In this document: positions 1 through 9,504 of the stretch, in pieces
Layout of the letters: every line of letters begins with the position of its first letter
Numbering within the stretch: position 1 is the first letter of the stretch
From: Prevotella sp.
Lineage (GTDB): Bacteria; Bacteroidota; Bacteroidia; Bacteroidales; Bacteroidaceae
Length of the DNA: 64,000 bases
Direction of reading: 5' to 3'
Assembly (NCBI GenBank): GCA_017623155.1
Contig: JAGAPR010000001.1
Coordinates: forward strand, 1 to 64,000
Made by a program: the position numbers and the translations under genes
The notes under the pieces: generated by a model
Database searches by the model: none
The model's input: only the letters and a program-made list of their open reading frames with translations
Told to the model about the DNA's origin: nothing

Positions 1-137
1 GCGAGACAACAGGCATCAGCACTGTGAAAGACAACACAGTAAAAGACAACACGATATATAATCTCAACGGTCAGCGTGTGGCAGCTCCCGCAAAGGGCCT
101 CTACATCATGAACGGCAAGAAAGTGGTGATAAAGTAA
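1..137 (+). CDS. C-terminal end of a secreted protein with sorting-tail-like ending (partial)
   Basis: Only the last 44 codons are in the window; the frame runs from base 3 to the TAA at 135-137. The tail reads IYNLNGQRV, then a short Ala/Pro linker, then KGLYIMNGKKVVIK. This is the typical ending of many Bacteroidales secreted proteins: a short beta-rich tail resembling type IX secretion or cell-surface sorting domains, with the pattern Y-N-L-x-G-Q and KG(L/I)Y(I/V). The preceding residues contain a duplicated VKDNT stretch. Nothing can be said about the catalytic or binding part upstream. That it is a sorting tail is inference from family knowledge; the reading frame itself is clear. Confidence 0.7.
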   Translation, partial: ETTGISTVKDNTVKDNTIYNLNGQRVAAPAKGLYIMNGKKVVIK

Positions 138-172
138 TTATAAATTATAAACTATAAATTATAAATTATAAA
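137..172. repeat. AT-rich short tandem repeat, about 10-bp unit (TATAAATTAT-like)
   Basis: The bases just after the stop codon repeat the pattern ATAAATTATA three to four times with small changes, up to the start of the next small gene. Such AT-only runs are common between Bacteroidales genes. Whether it is a promoter region or simple sequence cannot be decided by eye. Confidence 0.6.
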
Positions 173-176
173 AGAC

Positions 177-368
177 ATGAAAAAGTATATAAAACCAAAT
201 ACCGAAATCCTCAATGTGGAAGTAGAAACACTATTGAATGAAGCAAGCCCCGGCGGCATCGCATTCGACGAGGGCGGCAACACCGGCTCGGCTATATTCG
301 GTGAGGGAAACGCCACCGGCGACGCATACTCAAAAGGCCATATCGACCTTTGGGGCGACGACGAATAA
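177..368 (+). CDS. Small acidic peptide, 63 aa, N-terminal MKKYIKP motif
   Basis: A 63-codon ORF 39 bp after the upstream secreted-protein gene and followed by a clear terminator at 441-474, so it sits in a transcribed unit. The N-terminal part is MKKYIKPNTEILNVEVETLL, basic then amphipathic; the rest is Gly/Asp/Glu-rich and ends in WGDDE. There is no hydrophobic signal segment and no cysteine. I recall many short Bacteroidales proteins starting MKKYxKPxxE with an acidic glycine-rich tail; their role is unknown to me. The two-part layout, with a Gly-Gly after residue 24, resembles a leader plus core peptide, but no modification or export enzyme is visible next to it. Function is not assigned. 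Confidence 0.6.
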   Translation: MKKYIKPNTEILNVEVETLLNEASPGGIAFDEGGNTGSAIFGEGNATGDAYSKGHIDLWGDDE

Positions 369-440
369 TATTGAACGCAATAAAAAGAGTATAGCAAAAA
401 TCCGTAGCACCAGTTACGGTTAATAGAAAAGTAAATGTGA

Positions 441-474
441 AAAGCGGCTGTCCGTGAGGATAGCCGCTTTTTTT
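441..474 (+). terminator. Intrinsic terminator after the small peptide gene
   Basis: Perfect 9-bp stem AAAGCGGCT (441-449) with AGCCGCTTT (462-470), 12-base loop, followed by an unbroken T run to 474. It separates the peptide gene from pyrG. Confidence 0.9.
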
Positions 475-553
475 GGTCCCTCCCACTTTTCACCGTACGG
501 CAATAATTTGGATTAAAATAATACCTAATCCTTGTCTTTTCGATAAATTTTAT

Positions 554-561
554 TAATTTTG
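554..561 (+). promoter_or_regulatory. Bacteroidetes -7 promoter element of pyrG
   Basis: TAATTTTG matches TAnnTTTG exactly and lies 52 bp before the pyrG start. The -33 TTTG is only weakly matched (TTG at 532-534). Confidence 0.65.
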
Positions 562-613
562 CACCTTGTATAATTCGATTAATCAAATTTTGAAACAATA
601 AAATATAAACATT

Positions 614-2212
614 GTGGCAGAAACAAAGTATATTTTCGTCACCGGAGGTGTTGTTTCATCGCTTGGCAAAGGCATCATATCTTCGTCGATAGGCAAGTTG
701 CTTCAGTCAAGGGGATACAACATCACCATCCAGAAGTTTGACCCGTATATAAACATCGACCCCGGTACGCTGAACCCATACGAGCACGGCGAGTGCTACG
801 TCACCGTGGACGGAATGGAGACCGACCTCGACCTCGGACACTATGAGCGCTTCACCGGCATACAGACGACAAAGGCCAACTCGCTCACCACGGGCCGCAT
901 ATACAAGGCCGTGATAGACAAGGAACGCCGCGGAGACTATCTCGGCAAGACGATACAGGTGGTGCCCCATATCACCAACGAGATAAAGCGTAACATCAAG
1001 CTGCTCGGCGAGAAGTATCACTACGATTTTGTCATCACCGAGATTGGCGGAACGATAGGCGACATTGAGAGTGCGCCGTTTCTCGAAGCCATCCGCCAGA
1101 TGAAGTGGGAACTGGGCCGCAACGCCGTTAACGTACACCTTACTTACGTGCCCTATCTGAGAGCCGCCGGCGAACTGAAGACAAAGCCCACGCAGCACTC
1201 TGTCAAGGAATTGCAGAGCGCCGGAATACAGCCCGACGTGCTTGTGCTCCGCACAGAGAAGCACCTCGACGATGACATTCTCAAGAAAGTTGCATCGTTC
1301 TGTAACGTAGACAAGGACTGCGTGGTGCAGAGCGAAGACCTGCCCTCGATATACGAAGTGCCCGTGAACATGCAGAAGCAGGGACTCGACACGGCCATAC
1401 TGTGCAAGCTCGGCATGGAGATAGGAGAGGCACCCACACTCGGACCGTGGCGCAACTTTCTCGAGCGCCGCAACAACGCCACCGAGGAAGTGCATATCGG
1501 ACTCGTGGGCAAGTACGACCTGCAAGACGCATACAAGAGCATACGCGAGAGCCTGTCGCAGGCCGGAACGTACAACGACCTCAAGACGGTGCTCACATTC
1601 ATCAACTCGGAGACACTCACCGAGGAGAACGTGGCCGAGAAACTGGCCGGGCAGGACGGCATCGTGATATGCCCGGGCTTCGGACAGCGCGGCATAGAAG
1701 GAAAAATCGTGGCCGCCAAATACACCCGCACGCACAACATCCCCACGTTCGGAATATGTCTCGGCATGCAGATGATTGTAATCGAGTTCGCCCGCAACGT
1801 GCTCGGATATGCCGATGCCAACAGTCGTGAGATGGACGGCAAGACCGCCCACAATGTCATCGACATCATGGAAGAACAGAAGAACATCACCGACATGGGC
1901 GGCACGATGCGTCTCGGAGCATACGAGTGCGTGCTCCGCCAAGGTTCAAGGGTGTTTGACATCTACAAGGCAGAGCATATTCAGGAGCGTCACCGCCACC
2001 GTTATGAGTTCAACAACAGCTATATGGCGGAATACGAGCGTAACGGCATGCAGTGTGTGGGACGCAACCCGGAGAGCAACCTCGTGGAGATTGTGGAGAT
2101 ACCCGGCTTGAAATGGTATATAGGAACACAATTCCACCCAGAATATCAAAGCACGGTGCTCAAGCCGCATCCGTTGTTCCTCGATTTTATTAAAACCGCA
2201 GCCAACAAATAA
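614..2212 (+). CDS. pyrG: CTP synthase
   Basis: Makes CTP from UTP, ATP and glutamine, the last step of pyrimidine nucleotide synthesis, in the cytoplasm. The 532 residues equal the usual family length. The N-terminal amidoligase domain opens with KYIFVTGGVVSSLGKG, the family's P-loop-like signature. The C-terminal class I glutamine amidotransferase domain carries the nucleophile Cys382 in GICLGMQ and the His/Glu pair in FHPEYQS near the end. The start is GTG at 614, giving M-A-E-T-K, which aligns with the normal family N terminus; there is no better ATG. The gene is followed after 9 bp by yidC, so the two are probably one transcript from the promoter near 554. Confidence 0.98.
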   Translation: MAETKYIFVTGGVVSSLGKGIISSSIGKLLQSRGYNITIQKFDPYINIDPGTLNPYEHGECYVTVDGMETDLDLGHYERFTGIQTTKANSLTTGRIYKAVIDKERRGDYLGKTIQVVPHITNEIKRNIKLLGEKYHYDFVITEIGGTIGDIESAPFLEAIRQMKWELGRNAVNVHLTYVPYLRAAGELKTKPTQHSVKELQSAGIQPDVLVLRTEKHLDDDILKKVASFCNVDKDCVVQSEDLPSIYEVPVNMQKQGLDTAILCKLGMEIGEAPTLGPWRNFLERRNNATEEVHIGLVGKYDLQDAYKSIRESLSQAGTYNDLKTVLTFINSETLTEENVAEKLAGQDGIVICPGFGQRGIEGKIVAAKYTRTHNIPTFGICLGMQMIVIEFARNVLGYADANSREMDGKTAHNVIDIMEEQKNITDMGGTMRLGAYECVLRQGSRVFDIYKAEHIQERHRHRYEFNNSYMAEYERNGMQCVGRNPESNLVEIVEIPGLKWYIGTQFHPEYQSTVLKPHPLFLDFIKTAANK

Positions 2213-2221
2213 AGAAAAATA

Positions 2222-4111
2222 ATGAATAAGAATAATATAATAGGATTTGTGCTCATGGGATTGGTGCTGATAGGTTTCAGCTGGTATAACCAACCCTCAC
2301 AAGAGCAGATAGACGCACAACGTAAGCAAGACTCTATTGCGGCAGCAATGAAAGCAAAGGCGGAGAACGACCGCAAGATAGCCGAAGTGACAGGTAAGGC
2401 GCAGGCACTCGCCGCGGCGCAGAGCGACACCACATCGCTGTTCTACCCGGCACTGAGCGGAAAGAACGAGCAGGTGACGCTCAAAAACAGTAAGATAGAG
2501 CTTACTCTCAACACCAAAGGCGGCACCATCGGCAGAGCCAAAATACTGAACTTCAAAGACCGTAACGGAGCAAAAGACGTGACATTGTTCGACAACGGCG
2601 ACCAAAGCATGAACTTCATGATGGCCGGCAAGACGACGAACATCATAACGGGCGACCTGTATTTCACCCCGTCGAATGTCACCGACAGCACCGTCACCAT
2701 GACAGCGCAGGCTTCAAACGGCGGAGCGGTGATAATAAACTACACTCTCGGAGCCGACTATATGCTCCACATGTATGTGCAGGCAAAGGGACTGGCAGGC
2801 GTTTTCGCACCCAATTACAGAGAGATGGATATAGAGTGGGGCGAGAAATGCCGTCAGCAGGAAAAAGGTTTCATGTTTGAGAACCGTTATGCCACACTCA
2901 CCTATAAAGAGAAAAACGGCGGAACAGACTATCTGAGCGAGACTTCCGAGAAAGTGGACGAGAAAATCGAGGAACCACTCGACTGGGTGGCGTTTAAAAA
3001 CCAGTTCTTCAGTGCCGTGCTGATATCGCGCGACGACATCGCCGCCAACTCGCTGATGACAAGCATTCCGCAGGAGAAAGGCTCGGGATACCTGAAACAG
3101 TACAACGCGAAATTGAAGACCGCATTCGACCCTACGGGAGCAAGACCATCCGAATTTGAAATGTATATCGGCCCGAACGACTTCCGACTGTTGCAGAATG
3201 TGGAGGAGGAGAGCACGTTCGGAAAAGACCTCGAACTGCAACAGCTCGTATACCTCGGCTGGCCTCTGTTCCGGATTATCAACCGCTGGTTCACACTTTA
3301 TGTCTTCGACTGGCTCACGGGCTTCGGATTTAACATGGGTATAGTGCTCATACTGATAACCATGCTGCTAAAATTCATAACCTATCCGATGGTCAAGAAA
3401 ACATATCTGAACTCGGCAAAGATGCGCGTGCTCAAACCGAAACTCGACGAGGCGACAAAGCAATATGACAAGCCGGAAGACCAGATGATGAAGCAACAGG
3501 CAATGATGGCACTTTACTCCAAATACGGAGTAAGCCCGCTTTCGGGCTGTTTGCCGATGCTTATACAGATGCCTATCTGGATTGCGATGTTCAACTTCGT
3601 GCCGAACGCCATACAGTTGCGCGGACACAGCTTCCTGTGGATAGACGACCTGTCTACATACGACCCGATAATAGAGTGGAACACGAACATCTGGCTCATA
3701 GGAGACCATCTCAGTCTCACATGTATATTGTTCTGCGTGGCAAACATTCTGTACTCAATAATGACAATGCGGCAGCAGCGCGACCAGATGGTGGGCCAGC
3801 AAGCGGAGCAGATGAAGATGATGCAATGGATGATGTATCTCATGCCGGTGATGTTCTTCTTCATGTTCAACGACTACTCCGCAGGTCTTAACTTCTACTA
3901 TTTCATATCGTTGTTCTTCAGCGCAGCCATCATGTGGGCGTTGAGAAAGACAACCGATGACGCGAAATTGCTGGAGATCTTGGAGAGGAAATACAAGGAA
4001 AACCAGAACAACCCGAAGAAAACAAGCGGACTGGCGGCACGCCTTGAAGCAATGCAACGACAGGCAGCGGAAATACAAAAGATGCAGCAGCAACAGCGTA
4101 ACAAACGATAA
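2222..4111 (+). CDS. yidC: Membrane protein insertase YidC
   Basis: Inserts and folds inner-membrane proteins alone or with SecYEG. The 629 residues fit the long Gram-negative type: an N-terminal membrane anchor (about 5-21, IIGFVLMGLVLIGFSWYNQP), a large periplasmic beta-rich domain (about 40-345), then the conserved five-helix core starting near GFNMGIVLILITMLLKFITYP and containing the cytoplasmic helical hairpin (KTYLNSAKMRVLKPKLDEA) and PLSGCLPMLIQMPIWIAMF. The C terminus is a basic, Gln-rich tail (QQQQRNKR), usual for Bacteroidetes and thought to help ribosome contact. It directly follows pyrG, so both are likely co-transcribed. Confidence 0.97.
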   Translation: MNKNNIIGFVLMGLVLIGFSWYNQPSQEQIDAQRKQDSIAAAMKAKAENDRKIAEVTGKAQALAAAQSDTTSLFYPALSGKNEQVTLKNSKIELTLNTKGGTIGRAKILNFKDRNGAKDVTLFDNGDQSMNFMMAGKTTNIITGDLYFTPSNVTDSTVTMTAQASNGGAVIINYTLGADYMLHMYVQAKGLAGVFAPNYREMDIEWGEKCRQQEKGFMFENRYATLTYKEKNGGTDYLSETSEKVDEKIEEPLDWVAFKNQFFSAVLISRDDIAANSLMTSIPQEKGSGYLKQYNAKLKTAFDPTGARPSEFEMYIGPNDFRLLQNVEEESTFGKDLELQQLVYLGWPLFRIINRWFTLYVFDWLTGFGFNMGIVLILITMLLKFITYPMVKKTYLNSAKMRVLKPKLDEATKQYDKPEDQMMKQQAMMALYSKYGVSPLSGCLPMLIQMPIWIAMFNFVPNAIQLRGHSFLWIDDLSTYDPIIEWNTNIWLIGDHLSLTCILFCVANILYSIMTMRQQRDQMVGQQAEQMKMMQWMMYLMPVMFFFMFNDYSAGLNFYYFISLFFSAAIMWALRKTTDDAKLLEILERKYKENQNNPKKTSGLAARLEAMQRQAAEIQKMQQQQRNKR

Positions 4112-4119
4112 AACGACAC

Positions 4120-4162
4120 AATGTGTTCCCTTTCTGTATCCATATGCGGAGGGGAACACATT
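4120..4162 (+). terminator. Hairpin after yidC, possible terminator
   Basis: AATGTGTTCCC (4120-4130) pairs perfectly with GGGAACACATT (4152-4162) around a 21-base loop. The run after it (ATTATTATAAC) is AT-rich but not a clean T tract, so it may be a weak terminator or a processing stem between yidC and the peptidase gene. Confidence 0.5.
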
Positions 4163-4178
4163 ATTATAACAACGTATA

Positions 4179-6347
4179 ATGAAAGTATTATCAACATTAT
4201 TTGTCTTTGTCGGCCTGTATGTAATATCGGCAGGCAGCGTAAAAGCGCAAAACACTGTGAATATAGGTAAGAACAATATCGTGCTGAAAAGCAACAAGAT
4301 GACTCCGGAAGCACTCTGGGCCATGGGGCGCATAGGCGCAGCCGAAGCCTCGCCCGACGGAAAGAAAATAGTATATCAGGTAGGATATTACAACGTCACG
4401 GAGAACAAAGGACATCAGGTGCTCTGCGTGACAGACGCCAACGGAAAGAAAAACAAACAGCTGACAACGGGAAGCGAAAACGAAACGGATGCCGCATGGA
4501 TCGACGGAGGCAGGCGCATCGCGTATCTCTCGGGTGGAAACATCTGGGCAATGAACGCCGACGGCACCGCCCGCACACAGCTGACAACCGGCGGTGATAT
4601 TGAAGGATATAAGTTCTCGCCGGACGGGAAGAAAGTAATTCTCGTGAAGTCGATGCCGTTTAACGAGATAATAAAGAAAAATCCCGACGACCTGCCAAAG
4701 GCTTCCGGCCGGCGTGTCACAGACCTTATGTACCGTCATTGGGACCATTACGTGGAGAGCATACAGCATCCTTTTGTCGCCGAGGTGACGGCAAGCGGGA
4801 TAACCGCGGGCACCGACATACTGAAAGGCGAACCTTTCGAGTGCCCGATGGAACCGTTCGGAGGCATGGAGCAGCTCGCATGGAGCGTTGATTCAAAGAC
4901 AATAGCATACACCTGTCGCAAGAAAACGGGGCGCGACTATGCCATATCAACCGACTCCGACATATACTTATATGATACCGAGACGGGCAAGACAAGGAAT
5001 ATCTGCAAGGAAGACGGTTATGAACCTGTTGCCGTCGACGCTACACGGACGATGAAAGACCAAAGCGTGAACAGTGCGGAAAACCTGAAAAACAATCCCG
5101 GATATGATACAAACCCGCAATTCTCGCCCGACGGCAAGTATGTGGCATGGCATAGTATGGCGCGCGACGGATACGAATCAGACCGTAACCGCCTTTGTGT
5201 GTATGACCTCGCCACCGGCGAAAAGACATACGTCACGGAGAATTTCGACTCGAATGTGGATGCGTTCTGCTGGAATAAAGACTCAAAGACACTGTTCTTT
5301 ACCGGTGTATGGCATGGTTGCGTGAATATCTACCGCACCAATCTGAGCGGCGAAGTAAATCAGGTGACCGACGAATGGGCAGATTTCGTATCGATATCTC
5401 CCGCCAACGACGGTGACAATCTGCTCGCTTTGAGGCAGAGTCTGTCGGCTCCCACGGATATATATGTGGTGGAGCCGCACAAGGAAGCAAAGAAAACGGA
5501 CGTAAAGAGAATTACTTTCGAGAACAAGCATATCACCGAACAACTTGCGCTGGGCAAGGTACAGCAGCGCTGGACGAAAACTTCCGACGGCAAGGACATG
5601 CTTTATTGGATTGTTCTGCCGGCCGACTTCAACCCCGAAAAGAAGTATCCCACATTGCTTTTCTGCGAGGGCGGACCGCAAAGTCCGGTGAGCCAGTTCT
5701 GGAGTTACAGGTGGAATTTCCAGATAATGGCGGCCAACGGCTATGTCATTATCGCGCCAAACCGTCGCGGACTGCCCGGATTTGGAAGCGAATGGAACGA
5801 ACAAATCAGCGGCGACTGGACCGGACAGTGCATGAAAGACTACATGTCGGCGATAGACGATGCAGCAGAAAACCTGCCGTTTGTGGATAAGGAGCACATG
5901 GGAGCGGTAGGAGCAAGCTTCGGCGGATTTAGTGTATATTATCTTGCAGGGCATCACGACAAGCGTTTCAAATGCTTTATAGCGCACGACGGAGCATTCA
6001 ATCTCGAATCGATGTATACCGATACGGAAGAAGTATGGTTCAGCAACTGGGAGTATGAGGATGCTTTCTGGAACAAGACTCTGTCGGATGCCGCCAAGAG
6101 AACATACGAAAACTCTCCTCATAAGTTTGTCGACAAATGGGATACGCCAATCCTCTGCATTCACGGAGAGTTGGACTACCGTATCAATTACAACCAAGGC
6201 ATGGGCGCGTTCAATGCCGCACGCCTGCGCGGAATACCTGCGGAGCTGCTTCTTTTCCCCGATGAGAATCACTGGGTGTTGAAACCTCAGAACGGAATAT
6301 TGTGGCAAAGGACATTCTTTAATTGGCTCGACAGATGGCTTAAATGA
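4179..6347 (+). CDS. Secreted S9 family peptidase (dipeptidyl-peptidase 5 / acylaminoacyl-peptidase-like)
   Basis: Serine peptidase that removes dipeptides or acylated residues from oligopeptides, probably in the periplasm. Residues 1-24 form a signal peptide ending VKAQ. Residues about 40-430 are a beta-propeller made of WD40/TolB-like repeats (SPDGKK, SPDGKY and similar). The alpha/beta-hydrolase domain follows, with the catalytic Ser580 in GASFGGF, Asp666 in GELDYR and His698 in ENHWV. GGPQSPVSQFWSYRWNFQ and the NRRGLPGFG loop resemble Porphyromonas DPP5-type enzymes. At 722 residues the protein is complete. The next gene encodes an MFS carrier, followed by a LysM protein and a POT peptide carrier, so products may be imported by neighbours (inference). 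Exact substrate preference cannot be read from sequence. Confidence 0.9.
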   Translation: MKVLSTLFVFVGLYVISAGSVKAQNTVNIGKNNIVLKSNKMTPEALWAMGRIGAAEASPDGKKIVYQVGYYNVTENKGHQVLCVTDANGKKNKQLTTGSENETDAAWIDGGRRIAYLSGGNIWAMNADGTARTQLTTGGDIEGYKFSPDGKKVILVKSMPFNEIIKKNPDDLPKASGRRVTDLMYRHWDHYVESIQHPFVAEVTASGITAGTDILKGEPFECPMEPFGGMEQLAWSVDSKTIAYTCRKKTGRDYAISTDSDIYLYDTETGKTRNICKEDGYEPVAVDATRTMKDQSVNSAENLKNNPGYDTNPQFSPDGKYVAWHSMARDGYESDRNRLCVYDLATGEKTYVTENFDSNVDAFCWNKDSKTLFFTGVWHGCVNIYRTNLSGEVNQVTDEWADFVSISPANDGDNLLALRQSLSAPTDIYVVEPHKEAKKTDVKRITFENKHITEQLALGKVQQRWTKTSDGKDMLYWIVLPADFNPEKKYPTLLFCEGGPQSPVSQFWSYRWNFQIMAANGYVIIAPNRRGLPGFGSEWNEQISGDWTGQCMKDYMSAIDDAAENLPFVDKEHMGAVGASFGGFSVYYLAGHHDKRFKCFIAHDGAFNLESMYTDTEEVWFSNWEYEDAFWNKTLSDAAKRTYENSPHKFVDKWDTPILCIHGELDYRINYNQGMGAFNAARLRGIPAELLLFPDENHWVLKPQNGILWQRTFFNWLDRWLK

Positions 6348-6443
6348 CGCGTGTGTAACGAAAAGTGCTTTTCATGACACGCCGTTTGCATGTTGCCGAT
6401 AGATGATAATATAAAGGTATAAAGATAAAAATATAATAAGAAA

Positions 6444-8099
6444 ATGACTGAAAACATTAAAACGACATTAAGAGACTCCGCAGCCATGCGCTGGATGGTG
6501 CTCTTGTTTATGGCATTCGCCATGTTCTGTTCATATATCTTTATGGACATTCTCTCTCCGATAAAGGACCTTATGCAGTCGACACGTGGTTGGGACTCAA
6601 CCGCTTTCGGCACAATGCAAGGCTCTGAGACATTCCTAAACGTATTTGTTTTCTTCCTGATATTTGCCGGAATTATTCTCGACAAGATGGGAGTGCGCTT
6701 CACTGCTGTGCTGTCGGGATTGGTAATGCTTATCGGTGCCACCATAAACTGGTATGCGGTGACGGAAAGTTTTATCGGAAGTGGACTTGAGGCATGGTTT
6801 AACAATAACCTTAATTACATTCCGGTGTTTGATGAACTCGGCATATCTCCGTTCTATCTCGGCATGCCGGCATCGGCAAAGTTTGCCGCAGTGGGCTTCA
6901 TGATATTCGGATGCGGTTGCGAGATGGCTGGAATAACAGTGTCGAGAGGAATTGTCAAATGGTTTAAAGGTCGCGAGATGGCGCTTGCCATGGGGTCCGA
7001 GATGGCGCTTGCCCGTCTCGGTGTGGCCACTTGTATGATATTCTCGCCGGTGTTTGCCCGTCTCGGAGGTGATATCGACGTATCGCGCAGCGTGGCTTTC
7101 GGTGTAGTGTTGTTGATGATAGCCTTGATAATGTTCGTCGTTTATTTCTTCATGGATAAGAAACTCGATGCCCAGACAGGTGAGGCCGAGGAGAAAGACG
7201 ACCCATTCAAAATCAGCGATCTCGGTAAAATTCTTTCAAGTAGCGGCTTCTGGCTCGTGGCATTGCTTTGTGTCCTGTATTATTCGGCGATATTCCCGTT
7301 CCAGAAGTATGCGGTGAATATGCTTCAATGCAACCTTACATTTACCGAGGTTGACCCCAATTCTTTCTGGGCCGGAACGGCTGTCACAGTGGTACAGTAT
7401 TTGATAATGCTTGTTGTTGCGGCCGCTTCGTTCGCAAGTAATTTCTCAAAAAAGAAAGAAACGAAGTATGGTCTGCTTGCGCTTGCAGTTGCCGCATTGG
7501 TCGTTTTCTGCTATATGGGCTATATGAGACAGAGTGCCGAGACTGTGTTTGCGGTATTCCCGTTGCTCGCCGTGGGTATAACTCCAATCCTTGGAAACTA
7601 TGTAGACCATAAAGGTAAAGCTGCTTCCATGCTTGTTCTCGGTTCGATATTGCTTATAGCATGCCACCTTACGTTCGCTTTTGTGCTGCCGATGTTCAAG
7701 GGCTCGGGTATCGCAGGCATTGTGGTGTCATACCTCACAATCCTTGTTCTCGGCGCTTCATTCTCGCTTGTGCCGGCTTCTTTGTGGCCGAGCGTGCCGA
7801 AATTGGTTGATGCGAAGATTATAGGTAGTGCATACGCGCTTATCTTCTGGATTCAGAATATCGGTCTTTGGCTCTTCCCGATGCTTATCGGTAAGGTGCT
7901 TGACAACACAAATCCGCAACTCGTAGCCGATTTGAAAAACGGTGTTATCACTCCCGAGCAGGCCGCGGTATCATACGATTACACCGCACCGCTTGTGATG
8001 TTGGCTTGTCTTGGAGTTGCCGCTCTCGTGCTCGGATTTGTATTGAAAGCCGTGGACAAGAAGAAAGGACTCGGTCTTGAAGAGCCGAACATAAAATAA
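6444..8099 (+). CDS. MFS transporter, possibly of peptides or organic anions
   Basis: A 551-residue inner-membrane carrier of the major facilitator superfamily with about 12 hydrophobic helices. The loop between helices 2 and 3 has DKMGVRFTAVLSG, a recognisable form of the MFS G-x-x-x-D-(R/K)-x-G-x-(R/K) signature. The first segments (FMAFAMFCSYIFMDILSPIK) and the pattern overall remind me of the MFSD1-like branch, whose animal member moves dipeptides; with a dipeptidyl peptidase just upstream and a POT carrier downstream, peptide uptake is an attractive but unproven role. The central loop (about 230-255) is acidic and the C terminus is basic. A small hairpin (6360-6373, GAAAAG/CTTTTC) lies in the 96-bp gap before it. 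Confidence 0.8.
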   Translation: MTENIKTTLRDSAAMRWMVLLFMAFAMFCSYIFMDILSPIKDLMQSTRGWDSTAFGTMQGSETFLNVFVFFLIFAGIILDKMGVRFTAVLSGLVMLIGATINWYAVTESFIGSGLEAWFNNNLNYIPVFDELGISPFYLGMPASAKFAAVGFMIFGCGCEMAGITVSRGIVKWFKGREMALAMGSEMALARLGVATCMIFSPVFARLGGDIDVSRSVAFGVVLLMIALIMFVVYFFMDKKLDAQTGEAEEKDDPFKISDLGKILSSSGFWLVALLCVLYYSAIFPFQKYAVNMLQCNLTFTEVDPNSFWAGTAVTVVQYLIMLVVAAASFASNFSKKKETKYGLLALAVAALVVFCYMGYMRQSAETVFAVFPLLAVGITPILGNYVDHKGKAASMLVLGSILLIACHLTFAFVLPMFKGSGIAGIVVSYLTILVLGASFSLVPASLWPSVPKLVDAKIIGSAYALIFWIQNIGLWLFPMLIGKVLDNTNPQLVADLKNGVITPEQAAVSYDYTAPLVMLACLGVAALVLGFVLKAVDKKKGLGLEEPNIK

Positions 8100-8129
8100 A
8101 AACATGGTTTTGATGGGAGGAATGAATAT

Positions 8130-9503
8130 ATGAAACAAGTCTTTGAGTATATATTGGTGTTTGTTGCCGTGGCTTTCTTTGCCGAGGATGCCATCGCGCA
8201 GACAACGAAATGGCGCGAGATACACAAGGTTAAGCGCAAGGAAACCATATTCGGCATAGCCCGTGACAACGGACTTACGGTTGATGAGTTGATTGAAGCC
8301 AATCCGGAGATGACTAAACCGGGATATGAATTGAAGAAAGGAGACTTCATATATATTCCTTTCCCGTCCAAGAATATAGATACGCAAGCCAATACCCGGC
8401 CCGTAAAGGAAGAAAAAGCGAGCAAGGATGCGGATGTAGACATGCGTAACAGGGAAATCCGTGTAGGTGTGATGTTGCCGCTTCATGACGAGAATGGAGA
8501 CGGAAGACGAATGGTGGAGTATTATCGTGGAGTGTTGATGGCATGCGACAGTTTGAAGCAAAACGGCATGTCGGTGGATATTCACGCATGGAACGTGCCC
8601 GAAGACGCTGATATAAGGAATACGCTGAGAGACAAAGACGCGTCTCGTTGCGATTTGATAATCGGACCGTTATATTCAAAGCAGGTGAAGCCGTTATCTG
8701 ATTTTGCCAAAGCCCATGATATAAAAGTGCTCATACCTTTTTCTATCAATACTCCGGAACTATACTCAAATCGGAATATTTTTCAGGTATATCAAAATCC
8801 CAACGATTATAATGAGGCGGTGATAAGTCGTTTCCTTGATAAGTTTGCGGGCTATAACACCGTGTTTATCGATTGTAACGATACGACAAGTAAAAAAGGA
8901 ATATTCACTTTCGGGTTGCGTAGAAAGTTGGAAACAAAGGGAAGACCGCATTCTATAACAAACCTGAAATCGAGCGAGCAGGCTTTTGCCAAGGCTTTCA
9001 GCACATCAATGCCAAATGTCGTGATACTGAATACCGGTCGTTCTCTGGAGCTCAATGTCGCTTTTGCGAAGATAAACAACCTCACGATGAACAGGCCGAA
9101 GTTGTCTGTTTCGATGTTCGGTTATACCGAATGGATGATGTATACCAAGTACAATCTTGATAACTTCTATAAATACGACACATATATCCCTGCCAACTTC
9201 TATACAAATCCGCTGTCGGCAAAGACGGCCCGCATCGAATTGAAGTACAGATGGAATTTTCATGCGGACATGATGCAGGCTCTGCCCCGGTTTGCCATCA
9301 CCGGATTTGATCAGGCTTTTTATTTCATCAAGGGCTTGCATCTGTATGGGAAGCATTTTGTTGGAGCGAAAGGTGTGGTAGGATATACTCCGATACAGAC
9401 CCCGTTGACTTTTGAACGTGTGGGAAACGGCGGACATCAGAATCGCAGTATATTGTTTGTTCATTACACACCGGGACATAAGATAGAAACAATTTATTAC
9501 TGA
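8130..9503 (+). CDS. LysM domain plus periplasmic ligand-binding-like protein
   Basis: 457 residues with an N-terminal signal peptide (about 1-24, ending DAIAQ), then one LysM peptidoglycan-binding domain (about 30-78; HKVKRKETIFGIARDNGL, ending GDFIYIPF), a charged linker, and from about residue 105 a domain like type 1 periplasmic binding proteins (IRVGVMLPLHDENGDGRRMV, LIIGPLYSKQVKPLSDFA, VLIPFSINTPELYS). This fold normally binds amino acids or sugars for ABC carriers, but no ABC genes are nearby. In Bacteroidales such fusions sit at the cell wall with unknown ligand. The stop is followed after one base by the next gene, an outer-membrane barrel, so the two are co-translated and probably work together. 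Confidence 0.85.
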   Translation: MKQVFEYILVFVAVAFFAEDAIAQTTKWREIHKVKRKETIFGIARDNGLTVDELIEANPEMTKPGYELKKGDFIYIPFPSKNIDTQANTRPVKEEKASKDADVDMRNREIRVGVMLPLHDENGDGRRMVEYYRGVLMACDSLKQNGMSVDIHAWNVPEDADIRNTLRDKDASRCDLIIGPLYSKQVKPLSDFAKAHDIKVLIPFSINTPELYSNRNIFQVYQNPNDYNEAVISRFLDKFAGYNTVFIDCNDTTSKKGIFTFGLRRKLETKGRPHSITNLKSSEQAFAKAFSTSMPNVVILNTGRSLELNVAFAKINNLTMNRPKLSVSMFGYTEWMMYTKYNLDNFYKYDTYIPANFYTNPLSAKTARIELKYRWNFHADMMQALPRFAITGFDQAFYFIKGLHLYGKHFVGAKGVVGYTPIQTPLTFERVGNGGHQNRSILFVHYTPGHKIETIYY

Positions 9504-9504
9504 T

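Noticed and set aside
707-1942. 411-residue minus-strand ORF inside pyrG
   Set aside because: Antisense shadow of the CTP synthase gene.
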